Below are positions 7,741 to 13,458 of a stretch of DNA of 13,458 nt, one piece after another (the stretch's first letter is position 1; every line of letters begins with the position of its first letter). Below the pieces are notes generated by a model. It was given only the letters and a program-made list of their open reading frames with translations, was not told the DNA's origin and ran no database searches. Made by a program: the position numbers and the translations under genes. Origin of the DNA: Pavlovales sp. CCMP2436 (lineage: Eukaryota > Haptophyta > Pavlovophyceae > Pavlovales). The stretch lies in assembly GCA_026770615.1 (NCBI GenBank), contig MU631315.1, positions 780,713 to 794,170 on the forward strand. The letters run 5' to 3'.

Positions 7741-7798
7741 CTCCTGCCGCACACTGCTGAGCCAATTGTTATAATTGGCCAGCAGTGTGCGGCAGGAG
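7741..7798. repeat. strong hairpin, 26/27-bp arms, 5-base loop
   Basis: Arms 7741-7767 and 7773-7798 are reverse complements apart from one extra A in the left arm (CTCCTGCCGCACACTGCTG at the base of the stem); the loop is GTTAT. A second perfect 7-bp hairpin (AGTCTGT / ACAGACT, loop AATTGG) follows at 7799-7818. This is far beyond chance and could be a foldback element, a recombination product or an RNA structure. Confidence 0.85.
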
Positions 7799-7844
7799 AG
7801 TCTGTAATTGGACAGACTCGGTGATCACAGTGAGAGTCCGGTCA

Positions 7845-7967
7845 TGCTTCCTCTTCCCGAGCCAGCATAACGATATTTGGCAATTTTACAAGAAGCAAAT
7901 GGCATGTATGTGGACAAATGAGGAAGTGGACTACACGCAGGACGTGCTCAACTGGGGTGTAAATTGA
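7845..7967 (+). pseudogene. ribonucleotide reductase small subunit (R2), isolated fragment
   Basis: Class I ribonucleotide reductase makes deoxynucleotides; R2 holds the di-iron/tyrosyl radical site. About 37 codons match an N-terminal R2 segment: CFLFPSQHNDIWQFYKKQ, then MACMWTNEEVDYTQDVLNW. This follows the family pattern LFP-x-x-HxDIWxxYKKxxAxFWTxEEVDxSxD, and the Asp of EEVD is the first iron ligand in the family. After NW the match ends at GGGTGTAAAT, a possible splice donor (GT at 7957), and an in-frame TGA follows at 7965. An acceptor-like CACAG (about 7830) lies upstream. The remaining R2 exons are not in this window. It is therefore one exon of a gene with large introns, or a transposed exon fragment. 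A tRNA lies 23 bases downstream on the other strand. Confidence 0.7.
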
Positions 7968-7989
7968 CCACCGACGGCGCGCAAAAGTG

Positions 7990-8063
7990 CTGCCTCGGCA
8001 GGGCTCAAACCTACGACCTCGCGGTTAACGGCTGCACGCGCTAACCAACTGCGCCACGAGGCA
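7990..8063 (-). tRNA. tRNA-Asn (GTT), possibly degenerate
   Basis: A full cloverleaf can be drawn on the minus strand. The acceptor stem TGCCTCG/CGAGGCA pairs 7 of 7, the D stem is GCGC/GCGC, the anticodon is GTT, the variable loop is AGGTC, and the T stem is GTAGG/CCTGC with one G-T pair. Discriminator base is G, as usual for tRNA-Asn. The A box TGGCGCAGTTGG is perfect; the B box GGTTTGAGCCC has T where C is expected. A TTTT pol III terminator follows within 5 bases. Three positions are abnormal: C33 instead of the near-universal U33, an A30-C40 mismatch in the anticodon stem, and U56 instead of C56. Structurally complete but probably a pseudogene or a recently mutated copy. No CCA is encoded and no intron is present. 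Confidence 0.85.
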
Positions 8064-8124
8064 GTCCCGCTGCAAAGAGGGCCTTTGGAATTCCCGCTCG
8101 CATGCCCGCCTTCTAGGGAGAAAT

Positions 8125-8205
8125 GGTCGTTTTTGAGCGGGCGGGAATCCCGTGGGCTGCTCAAAAACGAGCGTGCCCTTCGCCCGTGCCCGCTCAGAAA
8201 CGACC
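8125..8205. repeat. inverted repeat, 18-bp arms
   Basis: GGTCGTTTTTGAGCGGGC (8125-8142) and its inverted copy 8188-8205 differ at one base. A third related block, GCTCAAAAACGAGCGTGCCC, lies between at about 8159-8178, inverted relative to the left arm. The 81-bp structure could be a foldback element or the eroded ends of a small transposon. No target-site duplication is obvious. Confidence 0.7.
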
Positions 8206-8550
8206 GGGACTTTGAGAGAAAAACTCCGCTCAAGTGCAATCAAGTGCAATAATATGTTAGACCAACGCGCACGAGCGTATAAGGCCGCCGACGTGCGAAA
8301 ATTCCATGCTTATAATTTGCACTCAATCTCGAGTTATTTTGAGTGCTTAAATAATACCATTTTATTCTTTATTCCGCTCGAGACCCGTCATCGTCGTCGG
8401 TTCATAACGACGTCACTCTCGCGAGCGAATCCGCCGTGCCCGCAGGTACCTCTGGTTTCATCTGTGCGCTGAAGGCCCATCATTGACAAAAAATTATATC
8501 GTTGAGTTGCCAAAGGTGCCCAAGTCCTCGCCAAAATTGCTGTCACCGCG
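8206..8550. other. spacer without recognisable gene
   Basis: Mixed-composition sequence with a 10-bp tandem duplication (TCAAGTGCAA twice near 8230), a small perfect stem GCACTCAA/TTGAGTGC (8319-8326, 8339-8346) and an ACGACGTCACT motif near 8407 resembling a CRE site. Open frames are short and unrecognised. It lies beyond the 3' end of the minus-strand gene that stops at 8551. Confidence 0.4.
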
Positions 8551-9435
8551 TCAGGCCCGCCGGTTTCTTTTCCCGTCGTCGTCACCACTGCTGCTCTCAT
8601 CACTCAATCTCGAGCGTTTGCCGGGTTTGCCTGCCCAGTTCGCCAGTGGACTGATTACCCTGGTGCTGAACTCTGGGACAGACTCGCTCGCGGCTTGAAA
8701 GAGAGCGTGCAGCGGCAAAGTCGGCAGCAAAACCTGCAGTGTCTGCGATAACATCGAAACCTCGGCAGCGGGCGCGTCAGCGGGTGCTTCAGCGGCAGGA
8801 GCCGCTGCCACACCAGTTGTCGCGTCCGCCACGGGAGATGGCACCACCAGCTCCTCGATCCCCGCGTCAGCGGGCGCGTCAGCGGGCACGTCAGCGGGCG
8901 CGTCAGCGGGCGCGGATGCAGGCGACTGGACGCGCTCCGCAGCCGCCAGGGCGTGCTCCGCTGCCCGGCGGGCTGACCGGCCCGTGCGTGCACCCTTGCC
9001 GCCCCCGTGGCCTTGCCACCCGCCGCCGCCCCGCGGCGCTTGCCACCCGCCGCCCGTTGCTGCTGCGGTGCGATGACGGCGCAAACAGTAAGCACGAACA
9101 TCACGCGCCCCTCGCTTACGAACCACGGCGCGATCTCGAAGTCGGCGCCATCGGGTAGCATCTTCGCCAGACGTGCGCACAAACCAATTAACCTCGCCAT
9201 CCAATCCTCGCCCACCGCAGCCACTCCGCACGCGCCCGAGTTCCACTCCCGTGACGCGCGCTCCTTGACGTACCGCCCAACGGCGTACGTCCAGCCAAAC
9301 GGCCCATGCCGCGGCTTCACCTGCACGCCTTGTCCAGGCTTACAGAGGCGCAGCGTCGAGACACAAAGCTCAACTGCGACCTTGTCGGCCGCGGTCGCGC
9401 ACGCCGGTGTCGGCGTGCGGCGTGCGACATTATCA
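8551..9435 (-). pseudogene. unknown protein with Pro-Ala-Asp repeats and basic/acidic tail, one frameshift
   Basis: Unrecognised family. Reading from the right, one minus frame encodes a folded-looking region: GVQVKPRHGPFGWTYAVGRY, then GACGVAAVGEDWMARLIGLC, then DFEIAPWFVSEGRVMFVLTV. It continues into a Gly/Lys/Arg/Ala stretch. Near 8985-9008 the coding character moves to another minus frame, next to CCCCC on the plus strand, and continues through an Ala/Glu helix, PADA repeats, VSMLSQTLQVLLPTLPLH and a tail rich in Lys/Arg and Ser/Asp (GKRSRLSDESSSGDDDGKR) ending at TGA 8551-8553. The tail looks like a nuclear localisation signal. No ATG clearly opens the first frame, so the 5' exon is undefined. 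It is divergent from the heptad-repeat gene. Confidence 0.45.
8765..8918 (-). repeat. 12-bp coding tandem repeat (Pro-Ala-Asp-Ala)
   Basis: GCGTCAGCGGGC-type units, four to five in tandem at about 8866-8915 and two more diverged copies at about 8770-8795. On the minus strand they read PADA/PADV. The 12-bp period keeps the frame, consistent with coding constraint or recent slippage. Confidence 0.75.
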
Positions 9436-10634
9436 GCCGCTCTCGGTGGCCTTCTCAACTCGCCATACTCGGGAGCGACGTTACCGCCGTGCCTCCAAGA
9501 GCCCTCGCCGCCGAGCCGCGGCGACGAGGAACTCGCAAGTTGAAACGGCTGCGAGTTCGATTTGTCACAAATTCTCGATCGATTTGTCACAAATTCTCGA
9601 GATTGAGTGCCAAATTTGTGACAAATCAAACTGCGCCCTTGCGAGTTCCCAACTGCTCGATAGCGCTTTGCGTACCGACGCTTGTGGTTGGCATCGTGAA
9701 CGTCGTCTTAGTGGGGCTCGTCTCTGCCAAGAGGGCCAACGACGAGTTCAGGAAGGCCGTCGAGGTCGAGGACGCCGAGGACAAGAAGGCCACCGAAGAA
9801 AAGAAGAAGGCCGCCGAAGACAAGAAGGCCGCCGAGGACATATGGCGCGACGGAATATCTCGATGCAGGAAGGCCGCCCGTGACAAGAAGGCCGTCGAGG
9901 CCGCCGATGACAATGAGGCCGCCGAGGCTGCCGATGACAAGAAAGTCGCCGAGGCCATTGCCGCTGACAAGAAGGCCATTGCCGCAGACAAGGTGGTCAT
10001 CGCCGTGGACAAGAAGGCCATTGCTGCGGACAAGAAGACCATCGCAGCGGACAAGAAGGCCGCTGAGACCATAGAAGCGGAGAGGAAGGCCGTACAGGCA
10101 GCCGAGGACAAGAAGGTCGCCGAGGCCATCGCCGCTGACAAGAAGGCAATCGCCGCTGACAAGAAGGCCATCGTCGCAGACAAGAAGGTCATCGCCGCGC
10201 ACTACCTCGTCATCTTGGTCCTCGGCCTTCTGGTCCTCGTTGACCTCTGCGCTTCCTTGACCTACTTGGCTCTGGGTAAGCAGGCCTCGAAGGAGCTCAT
10301 CCTCTACCCGTATCCAGCCAAGCGCATCGCCAAGGACCTCACCATCGTTGTCAACGTTGTCAAGAAGGCCTCCAAGGACCTCGTCTTCTCTGTATGCACC
10401 GAGGACAAGCGTACTGCCAACAACATCCCGCATGTCGGCTTGCTGCTCGTTCTCCTCGCCAGCGGCCTTCTCGTGCGGCGCATCTTCTTCTCTGTCGGCA
10501 AGACGGCGGACAAGCAGGCCGCCGAGGTCAACTGCCTCGCTGCCGTCTCTACCGACAAGGAGGCCACCTGGGACGGGCTGGGGGTCGACATCATCGACCT
10601 CGGCAACAGCTGGATAACCATAGCGGCTGCATAA
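9306..10634 (+). CDS. Ala/Lys heptad-repeat protein with membrane segments, unknown
   Basis: Unrecognised family. The frame is open from an ATG at 9306 to TAA 10632-10634 (442 codons), but sequence with coding character begins only near 9675; the part before overlaps the minus-strand gene and the palindromic boxes, and no in-frame ATG lies closer. Order of parts: a hydrophobic stretch LVVGIVNVVLVGLV (possible signal anchor); a highly charged Ala/Lys/Glu/Asp helix with EDKKAAEDKK-type units; two blocks of 21-bp DNA repeats encoding AIAADKK heptads (five copies 9954-10058, three 10125-10187); a membrane helix at residues about 300-323 (YLVILVLGLLVLVDL); a second at about 377-395 (VGLLLVLLASGLLV); and a short C-terminal tail. 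It probably forms a long amphipathic helix anchored in a membrane. The true start or 5' exon is unknown. Confidence 0.5.
   Translation: MPRLHLHALSRLTEAQRRDTKLNCDLVGRGRARRCRRAACDIISRSRWPSQLAILGSDVTAVPPRALAAEPRRRGTRKLKRLRVRFVTNSRSICHKFSRLSAKFVTNQTAPLRVPNCSIALCVPTLVVGIVNVVLVGLVSAKRANDEFRKAVEVEDAEDKKATEEKKKAAEDKKAAEDIWRDGISRCRKAARDKKAVEAADDNEAAEAADDKKVAEAIAADKKAIAADKVVIAVDKKAIAADKKTIAADKKAAETIEAERKAVQAAEDKKVAEAIAADKKAIAADKKAIVADKKVIAAHYLVILVLGLLVLVDLCASLTYLALGKQASKELILYPYPAKRIAKDLTIVVNVVKKASKDLVFSVCTEDKRTANNIPHVGLLLVLLASGLLVRRIFFSVGKTADKQAAEVNCLAAVSTDKEATWDGLGVDIIDLGNSWITIAAA
9528..9649. promoter_or_regulatory. three palindromic TTTGTNACAAA boxes inside an inverted repeat
   Basis: GATTTGTCACAAATTCTCGA occurs twice in tandem (9559-9578, 9581-9600) and its first 15 bases recur inverted at 9613-9627 with a perfect match. 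The core TTTGT-C/G-ACAAA is itself a palindrome. The outer flanks GGAACTCGCAAG (9528-9539) and CTTGCGAGTTCC (9638-9649) are a perfect 12-bp inverted pair. The block lies between the divergent unknown genes, as a shared promoter or operator would, but a small inverted-repeat element is equally possible. Confidence 0.5.
9954..10187 (+). repeat. 21-bp tandem repeats encoding AIAADKK heptads
   Basis: Five consecutive 21-bp units at 9954-10058 and three at 10125-10187, with a diverged 66-bp insert between (AAETIEAERKAVQAAEDK). Variation falls largely at third codon positions (ATT/ATC, GCC/GCT/GCA), which supports translation of this strand rather than simple slippage. Confidence 0.8.
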
Positions 10635-10984
10635 CCGACCAGTCGCATGCGGCCTTACAATGCCGTGTAGCTTTCATTTTTACGCGTAAATTCACGTTGC
10701 CGCTTCATCAGCAGCGCCCTGATAGATAACGTGCACGAGCATTTAGTTGAAAGTTGAAAATTCACGCTTTTCTTGGGAATTGAGGAACGCGGCTTGCACG
10801 ACGGCTGCTCGCGATCCTGCTCGCTCTCTTCATACTGCACGCAGCGACTCGCGGCGCGTGCAGTGACGCAACTCCGGGAGCAAAACTCGCCGCCGTCGGT
10901 GCGCACGGTGTTCCTCCATCCGACGACCAGAGCATGCCATGCCGCCAAGGGCTCGGGCGCAGGCACAAGGGTGGCAGCAGGCAC
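10635..10984. other. spacer with an 18-bp tandem duplication
   Basis: No recognisable gene. GCACAAGGGTGGCAGCAG occurs twice in tandem at about 10960-10995. The region before 10790 is less GC-rich and carries TTTACGCGTAAA at 10679-10690, a 12-bp perfect palindrome, just after the heptad gene. Confidence 0.45.
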
Positions 10985-11640
10985 AAGGGTGGCAGCAGGC
11001 AGCTCGAGCTTGCCGTGACGCGCCAGGCGCGCGAGGTCAATGACGTGAGCAAGTACGCGCCGTCGAAGTTCGAGGCGGAGGACGTCGGCGTCCCCCACGT
11101 CGTTGTGTTGGTGCTCGACAAGGTGGTGGTGGTGGACGAGGCGCTCGCGGCGAAGCGCACGCTCTCGGCGGCTTCGTCGAAGGAGAACAGAGGAGCGAAG
11201 ACGGCGCACGAAGCTACAGCCGCACGCGCCGCGCGCGCCGCGCGCATCGCCGCCCGTGCGTAGGCAAGGAGGCTTCCGAGTGCTCGAAGGTGCCCACCAA
11301 GAACTACCGGCGCGAAAGGATTCCGGGCGATCGATGGACCCGAGGCGGTCTTCGCCGACATCGTGTGCATGCTTCAAGAATGGTCGAAGGCGAGACCGGC
11401 AGCTACAGCCGAGGCCGTGCGCCTGTGCAAGCTGCCCATCGCGCAAAGCTTCAGATGCTCTAGGGCTGGTCGGAGGCGGAGGGCTCGGTGGTCAAGCAAG
11501 GCGTGCAGCGCGCGCACGAGGTCAGCGTTCCTTCTCGATGGGTGTTCCTCGTCTAATTTTCAAAGCAGGCAGGTGGTGACGAGGAGGACAAAGGAAAGGA
11601 CGGGGAGGAGGAGGGGCCACGAGGACGACAATGCCGTGCG
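10985..11640 (+). pseudogene. decayed unknown gene, several stops and shifts
   Basis: Coding-like character moves between frames. Frame 2 (to TAG 11261-11263) reads LELAVTRQAREVNDVSKYAP, then VPHVVVLVLDKVVVVDEALA and an Ala/Arg-rich helix. Frame 1 then gives VGKEASECSKVPTKNYRRER. Frame 2 reads GPEAVFADIVCMLQEWSKAR, and frame 1 reads WSEAEGSVVKQGVQRAHEVS followed, after an in-frame TAA, by an acidic GGDEEDKGKDGEEEG stretch. At least two stops and two or three frameshifts are needed. No family is recognised. It may be one gene in decay or a set of exons; splice sites were not convincingly identified. Confidence 0.3.
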
Positions 11641-11750
11641 TCCGCAGCGCGCCGCAGCGCGCGGTCAAAACTCCAGGTTAAAATCGACTCCAGATCATGT
11701 ATGCGTAACTCCGATGCACACTACAGGGGATCGCAGAAGAAACGCTCGGA

Positions 11751-11974
11751 CGTATCCAGGCGGTGCGCTCCCGTATCGAGGCCGATATTAGTCATATCGT
11801 ATCCAAAACACCTTCCAAATCGTATCCGAGTGCACAATCGTATCCAGAGGCGCCTTTTGGACTATCGTATCCAAAACACGCGTAGATCGTATCCTGGAGC
11901 TGAAACGTACTCAGCCGGTGCTCTGGCGTATCCAGCGCCTAATCGTACTCACTGCAGGCTTGAAATTCGTATCC
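11751..11974 (+). repeat. array of irregularly spaced CGTATCC motifs
   Basis: CGTATCC starts at 11751, 11798, 11821, 11839, 11866, 11888, 11937 and 11968, and near-matches (CGTATCG, CGTACTC) at 11772, 11906 and 11944: eleven in 224 bases, all in the same orientation, usually preceded by T. Spacings run from 7 to 31 bases, mostly 18 to 27. Only the motif is conserved; the bases between differ, except that TATCGTATCCAAAACAC occurs twice (11795, 11863). It is either a very eroded ~22-bp tandem repeat or a cluster of protein-binding sites. No gene overlaps it convincingly. Confidence 0.75.
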
Positions 11975-12131
11975 GCGCGCGCGGGCGCGGGGGCGAATTA
12001 AATCACATAACACAACATAAAACCTTTGGTGTCACAACATAAAACCGGATGTCTGAACTCACGGAAACACACGGAATCACGGACTCACAGACTCACGGAC
12101 TTGGGCTACCGGACTCACACGGAATCACAGC
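11975..12131. repeat. minisatellite of ACGGACTCAC-like units
   Basis: From about 12058 to 12130, imperfect units of CACGGA, ATCACGGACTCAC and GGACTCACACGGAATCAC recur several times. Just before, CACAACATAAAACC occurs twice (about 12009 and 12033). The array leads directly into the acidic-start transposase-like frame. Confidence 0.6.
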
Positions 12132-13291
12132 GTGACGTGCGTGGCGATTCCCGACGACGACGACGATGAGGTGATCGGTGAGAACCCGTTCGCGGGCTAC
12201 TCGCCGCACTCGACGCAGCGTGATGAGCTTGATGATGAGCTGCTCTCCGACGCCGACGACGAGCCGCAGCTGGGAAAGGGGCGCACGCGCGCGCCGCGGG
12301 GGAAGAGCCGCGCCCCGGCGACAGAGCGCGGCTGGCGCTACATGAGTACACACATGAACGATACGGAGTTCACTCACGCGCTCCACGCCGATGCCATCAA
12401 GCACGACAGCCTCAAGAACAGCGATCCATTCTGCCACAAGAGCGGTTGCAAGACGTCTAAGTCTGGGCTCACGTCGACGGAGTACAAGTGCGCGTTCTTT
12501 CACACGGCGAACTGTGGCGCGCTCTGAAAGAAGTTGGAGCTCCCTGACGGCCGGCTCGAGCTCTGGTACGCCTCGAATGTGCCGCACGTACGTCACGTAA
12601 CCTCGCCAACGGTGAGGCGCCTGACGCACGGACTCGCGCGCGCGGGCACTTCAACTGGCATTTTGCTTGACGCTAGCCCGCAGCGCTCCCGCGCGCCGCC
12701 CCCCCGCCCGCGACCCCCCACCTTCCGCGCAGGAAGGGTTGAACCCCGAAATCCTCAACCACCTGCAGGCCGCAGACTGGGGTCGCAGCCTCGCGTAAAT
12801 CGCGGAGGTGCTCGCATCGAAGGGTATCGGCCTCGACGATACGCAGAGACGGGCGCTCAAGAGTAAAAAGGGCAGGATGACAGAGAAAAAGACACCGGGT
12901 TTGACCATCGAGAGCAGGCAGCGCAACACCTTCGGCGAGCTGGTGCAGATTGCTCACCACTACTCCCGGGCCGCGCTTATCAGTCGCGGCGTCTTCAACG
13001 AGCACAAGCTCTCCCCCCCCCGCCGCCGCCACCGCTGCCGCAGCGCGCGCGCAATGCTAAGGTATGCCCCCGATTCTCGCGGTGGACTATGCGCATAGAC
13101 TGGTGTTTGAAAAGTACAACATTTGCGTGATGGGTACGCTGAGCACGACACTGAACCTCGACGTGATCGCCCTTGCCATGACGAGCGAGGAGGACACGGA
13201 CACGCACGAGCACATTTTCAAACTCGTGAAAGATGAGGTGAACAGCCTTGTTGATGCGCGAGCACGCGTAACGCCACCGCAAAAGATCTGA
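12132..13291 (+). pseudogene. MULE-type transposase with N-terminal zinc finger, broken in several places
   Basis: Mutator-like (MULE) transposases are DDE enzymes, often with a WRKY/FLYWCH-like zinc finger. Frame 3 opens with an Asp-rich region, then a Cys/His region: YKCAFFHTANCGAL, an in-frame TGA (12525-12527), KKLELPDGRLELWYASNVPH, and VRH (a C-C-H-H finger pattern). Frame 1 carries LNPEILNHLQAADWGRSLA, a TAA (12796-12798), IAEVLASKGIGLDDTQRRAL, and a basic linker to about 13010. Frame 2 (13064-13291) carries the catalytic start ILAVDYAHRLVFEKYNICVM and the downstream TSEEDTDTHEHIFKLVKDEV, typical of MULE. Later catalytic residues are missing: the frame stops at TGA 13289-13291. Frame changes fall near C homopolymers (12699-12705, 12714-12719, 13013-13021). 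Position 12132 is GTG, so the true start is uncertain. No terminal inverted repeats were identified. Confidence 0.55.
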
Positions 13292-13377
13292 TTTTAAGCA
13301 AAATTGATTCCGATTGATTCTGTTAGTTTACTTGTTCGATTATCAGTAGCTAACTAGTGGCTTCCTGGACAATCACT
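13292..13377. other. AT-rich tail without gene
   Basis: An AT-rich stretch between the transposase remnant and the satellite, with a small duplicated ATTGATTC motif (about 13303-13320). No feature is recognised. Confidence 0.4.
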
Positions 13378-13458
13378 ATATATATATATAATATATATAT
13401 ATATATAATATATATATATATATAATATATATATATATATAATATATATATATATATA
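13374..13458. repeat. AT-only satellite, 17-bp period
   Basis: Alternating AT interrupted by an AA step at 13390-13391, 13407-13408, 13424-13425 and 13441-13442, that is exactly every 17 bases. The unit is therefore a 17-bp satellite (AATATATATATATATAT) rather than a plain dinucleotide repeat. It reaches the end of the contig, so the real length is unknown. Confidence 0.9.

Noticed and set aside
7990..8063. tRNA-derived SINE
   Set aside because: A TTTT terminator follows within 5 bases and no repeated body or poly-A tail is visible, so a tRNA gene or pseudogene is the simpler call.
9626..10433. Minus-strand frames with AFLSAAM-type heptads opposite the Ala/Lys repeat gene
   Set aside because: They are the mirror of a 21-bp repeat. 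The plus strand has silent third-base variation and sensible membrane helices beyond the repeat, so the minus frames are taken as shadows.
10655..11446. 263-codon minus-strand frame
   Set aside because: His/Arg-rich composition typical of a shadow; the plus-strand frames in the same place have better protein-like segments.
11751..11974. CRISPR-like array
   Set aside because: The conserved part is only 7-8 bases, spacing is irregular and no cas-like gene is present; the genome is eukaryotic.
2162..12798. Reassigned stop codons (non-standard genetic code)
   Set aside because: Single in-frame stops occur in several frames, but all three types appear (TAG 2162; TAA 5381, 7016, 12796; TGA 12525) and frameshifts accompany them, which fits decay or base errors better than reassignment.

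Overview
This looks like a complete contig from a GC-rich eukaryotic nuclear genome, probably a protist or microalga. It carries a nuclear-type tRNA-Asn with internal A and B boxes, an SNF2-family ATPase, splice-donor-like sequences, a TATA box, retroelement and Mutator-like transposase remnants, a short TA-flanked inverted-repeat element and simple satellites. No operons or Shine-Dalgarno-led genes are visible. The species cannot be named from the sequence. Both ends are low complexity (54 G's at the left, a 17-bp AT-only satellite at the right), which is where assemblies commonly break.

Layout. 1-600: poly-G, a 141-bp-spaced direct repeat (the second copy followed by a TATA box), then degenerate telomere-like GGGCTA/GGGTTA sequence. 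620-1240 (-): a short-chain dehydrogenase lacking its C-terminal part. 1538-3357 (+): an SNF2/helicase-type ATPase with every main motif present but broken by one in-frame TAG and one frameshift. 3360-3860: AT-rich spacer. 3861-7384: a retroelement graveyard holding an RNase H-like domain, a Pro-rich tandem repeat protein, a CCHC knuckle typical of non-LTR retrotransposons and an OTU-protease-like domain. These are interleaved with two short minus-strand coding fragments. 7385-7617: a 233-bp TA-flanked MITE with 49-bp inverted repeats, 6 bp after the stop of the OTU-like frame. 7741-7798: a strong hairpin. 7845-7967: an orphan fragment of ribonucleotide reductase small subunit. 7990-8063 (-): tRNA-Asn with three unusual positions. 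8125-8205: another inverted repeat. 8551-9435 (-): an unknown Ala/Pro/Asp-repeat gene with a frameshift. It diverges from an unknown plus-strand gene (to 10634) made of AIAADKK-like heptads and two membrane segments. Three copies of a palindromic TTTGTNACAAA box lie between the two. 10985-11640: a decayed unknown gene. 11751-11974: an array of irregularly spaced CGTATCC motifs. 12058-12130: a small minisatellite. 12132-13291: a broken MULE/zinc-finger transposase gene.

The genes do not form a pathway. The dominant theme is accessory, decaying, repeat-rich sequence: most recognisable frames are interrupted once or twice while staying readable, so they decayed recently or the assembly contains base-level errors. 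Several shifts lie at or near C/G homopolymers. The most interesting items are the ribonucleotide reductase fragment next to an odd tRNA-Asn, the retroelement-linked OTU-like domain, the CGTATCC array, the palindromic box triad between two unknown divergent genes, and the heptad/membrane protein.
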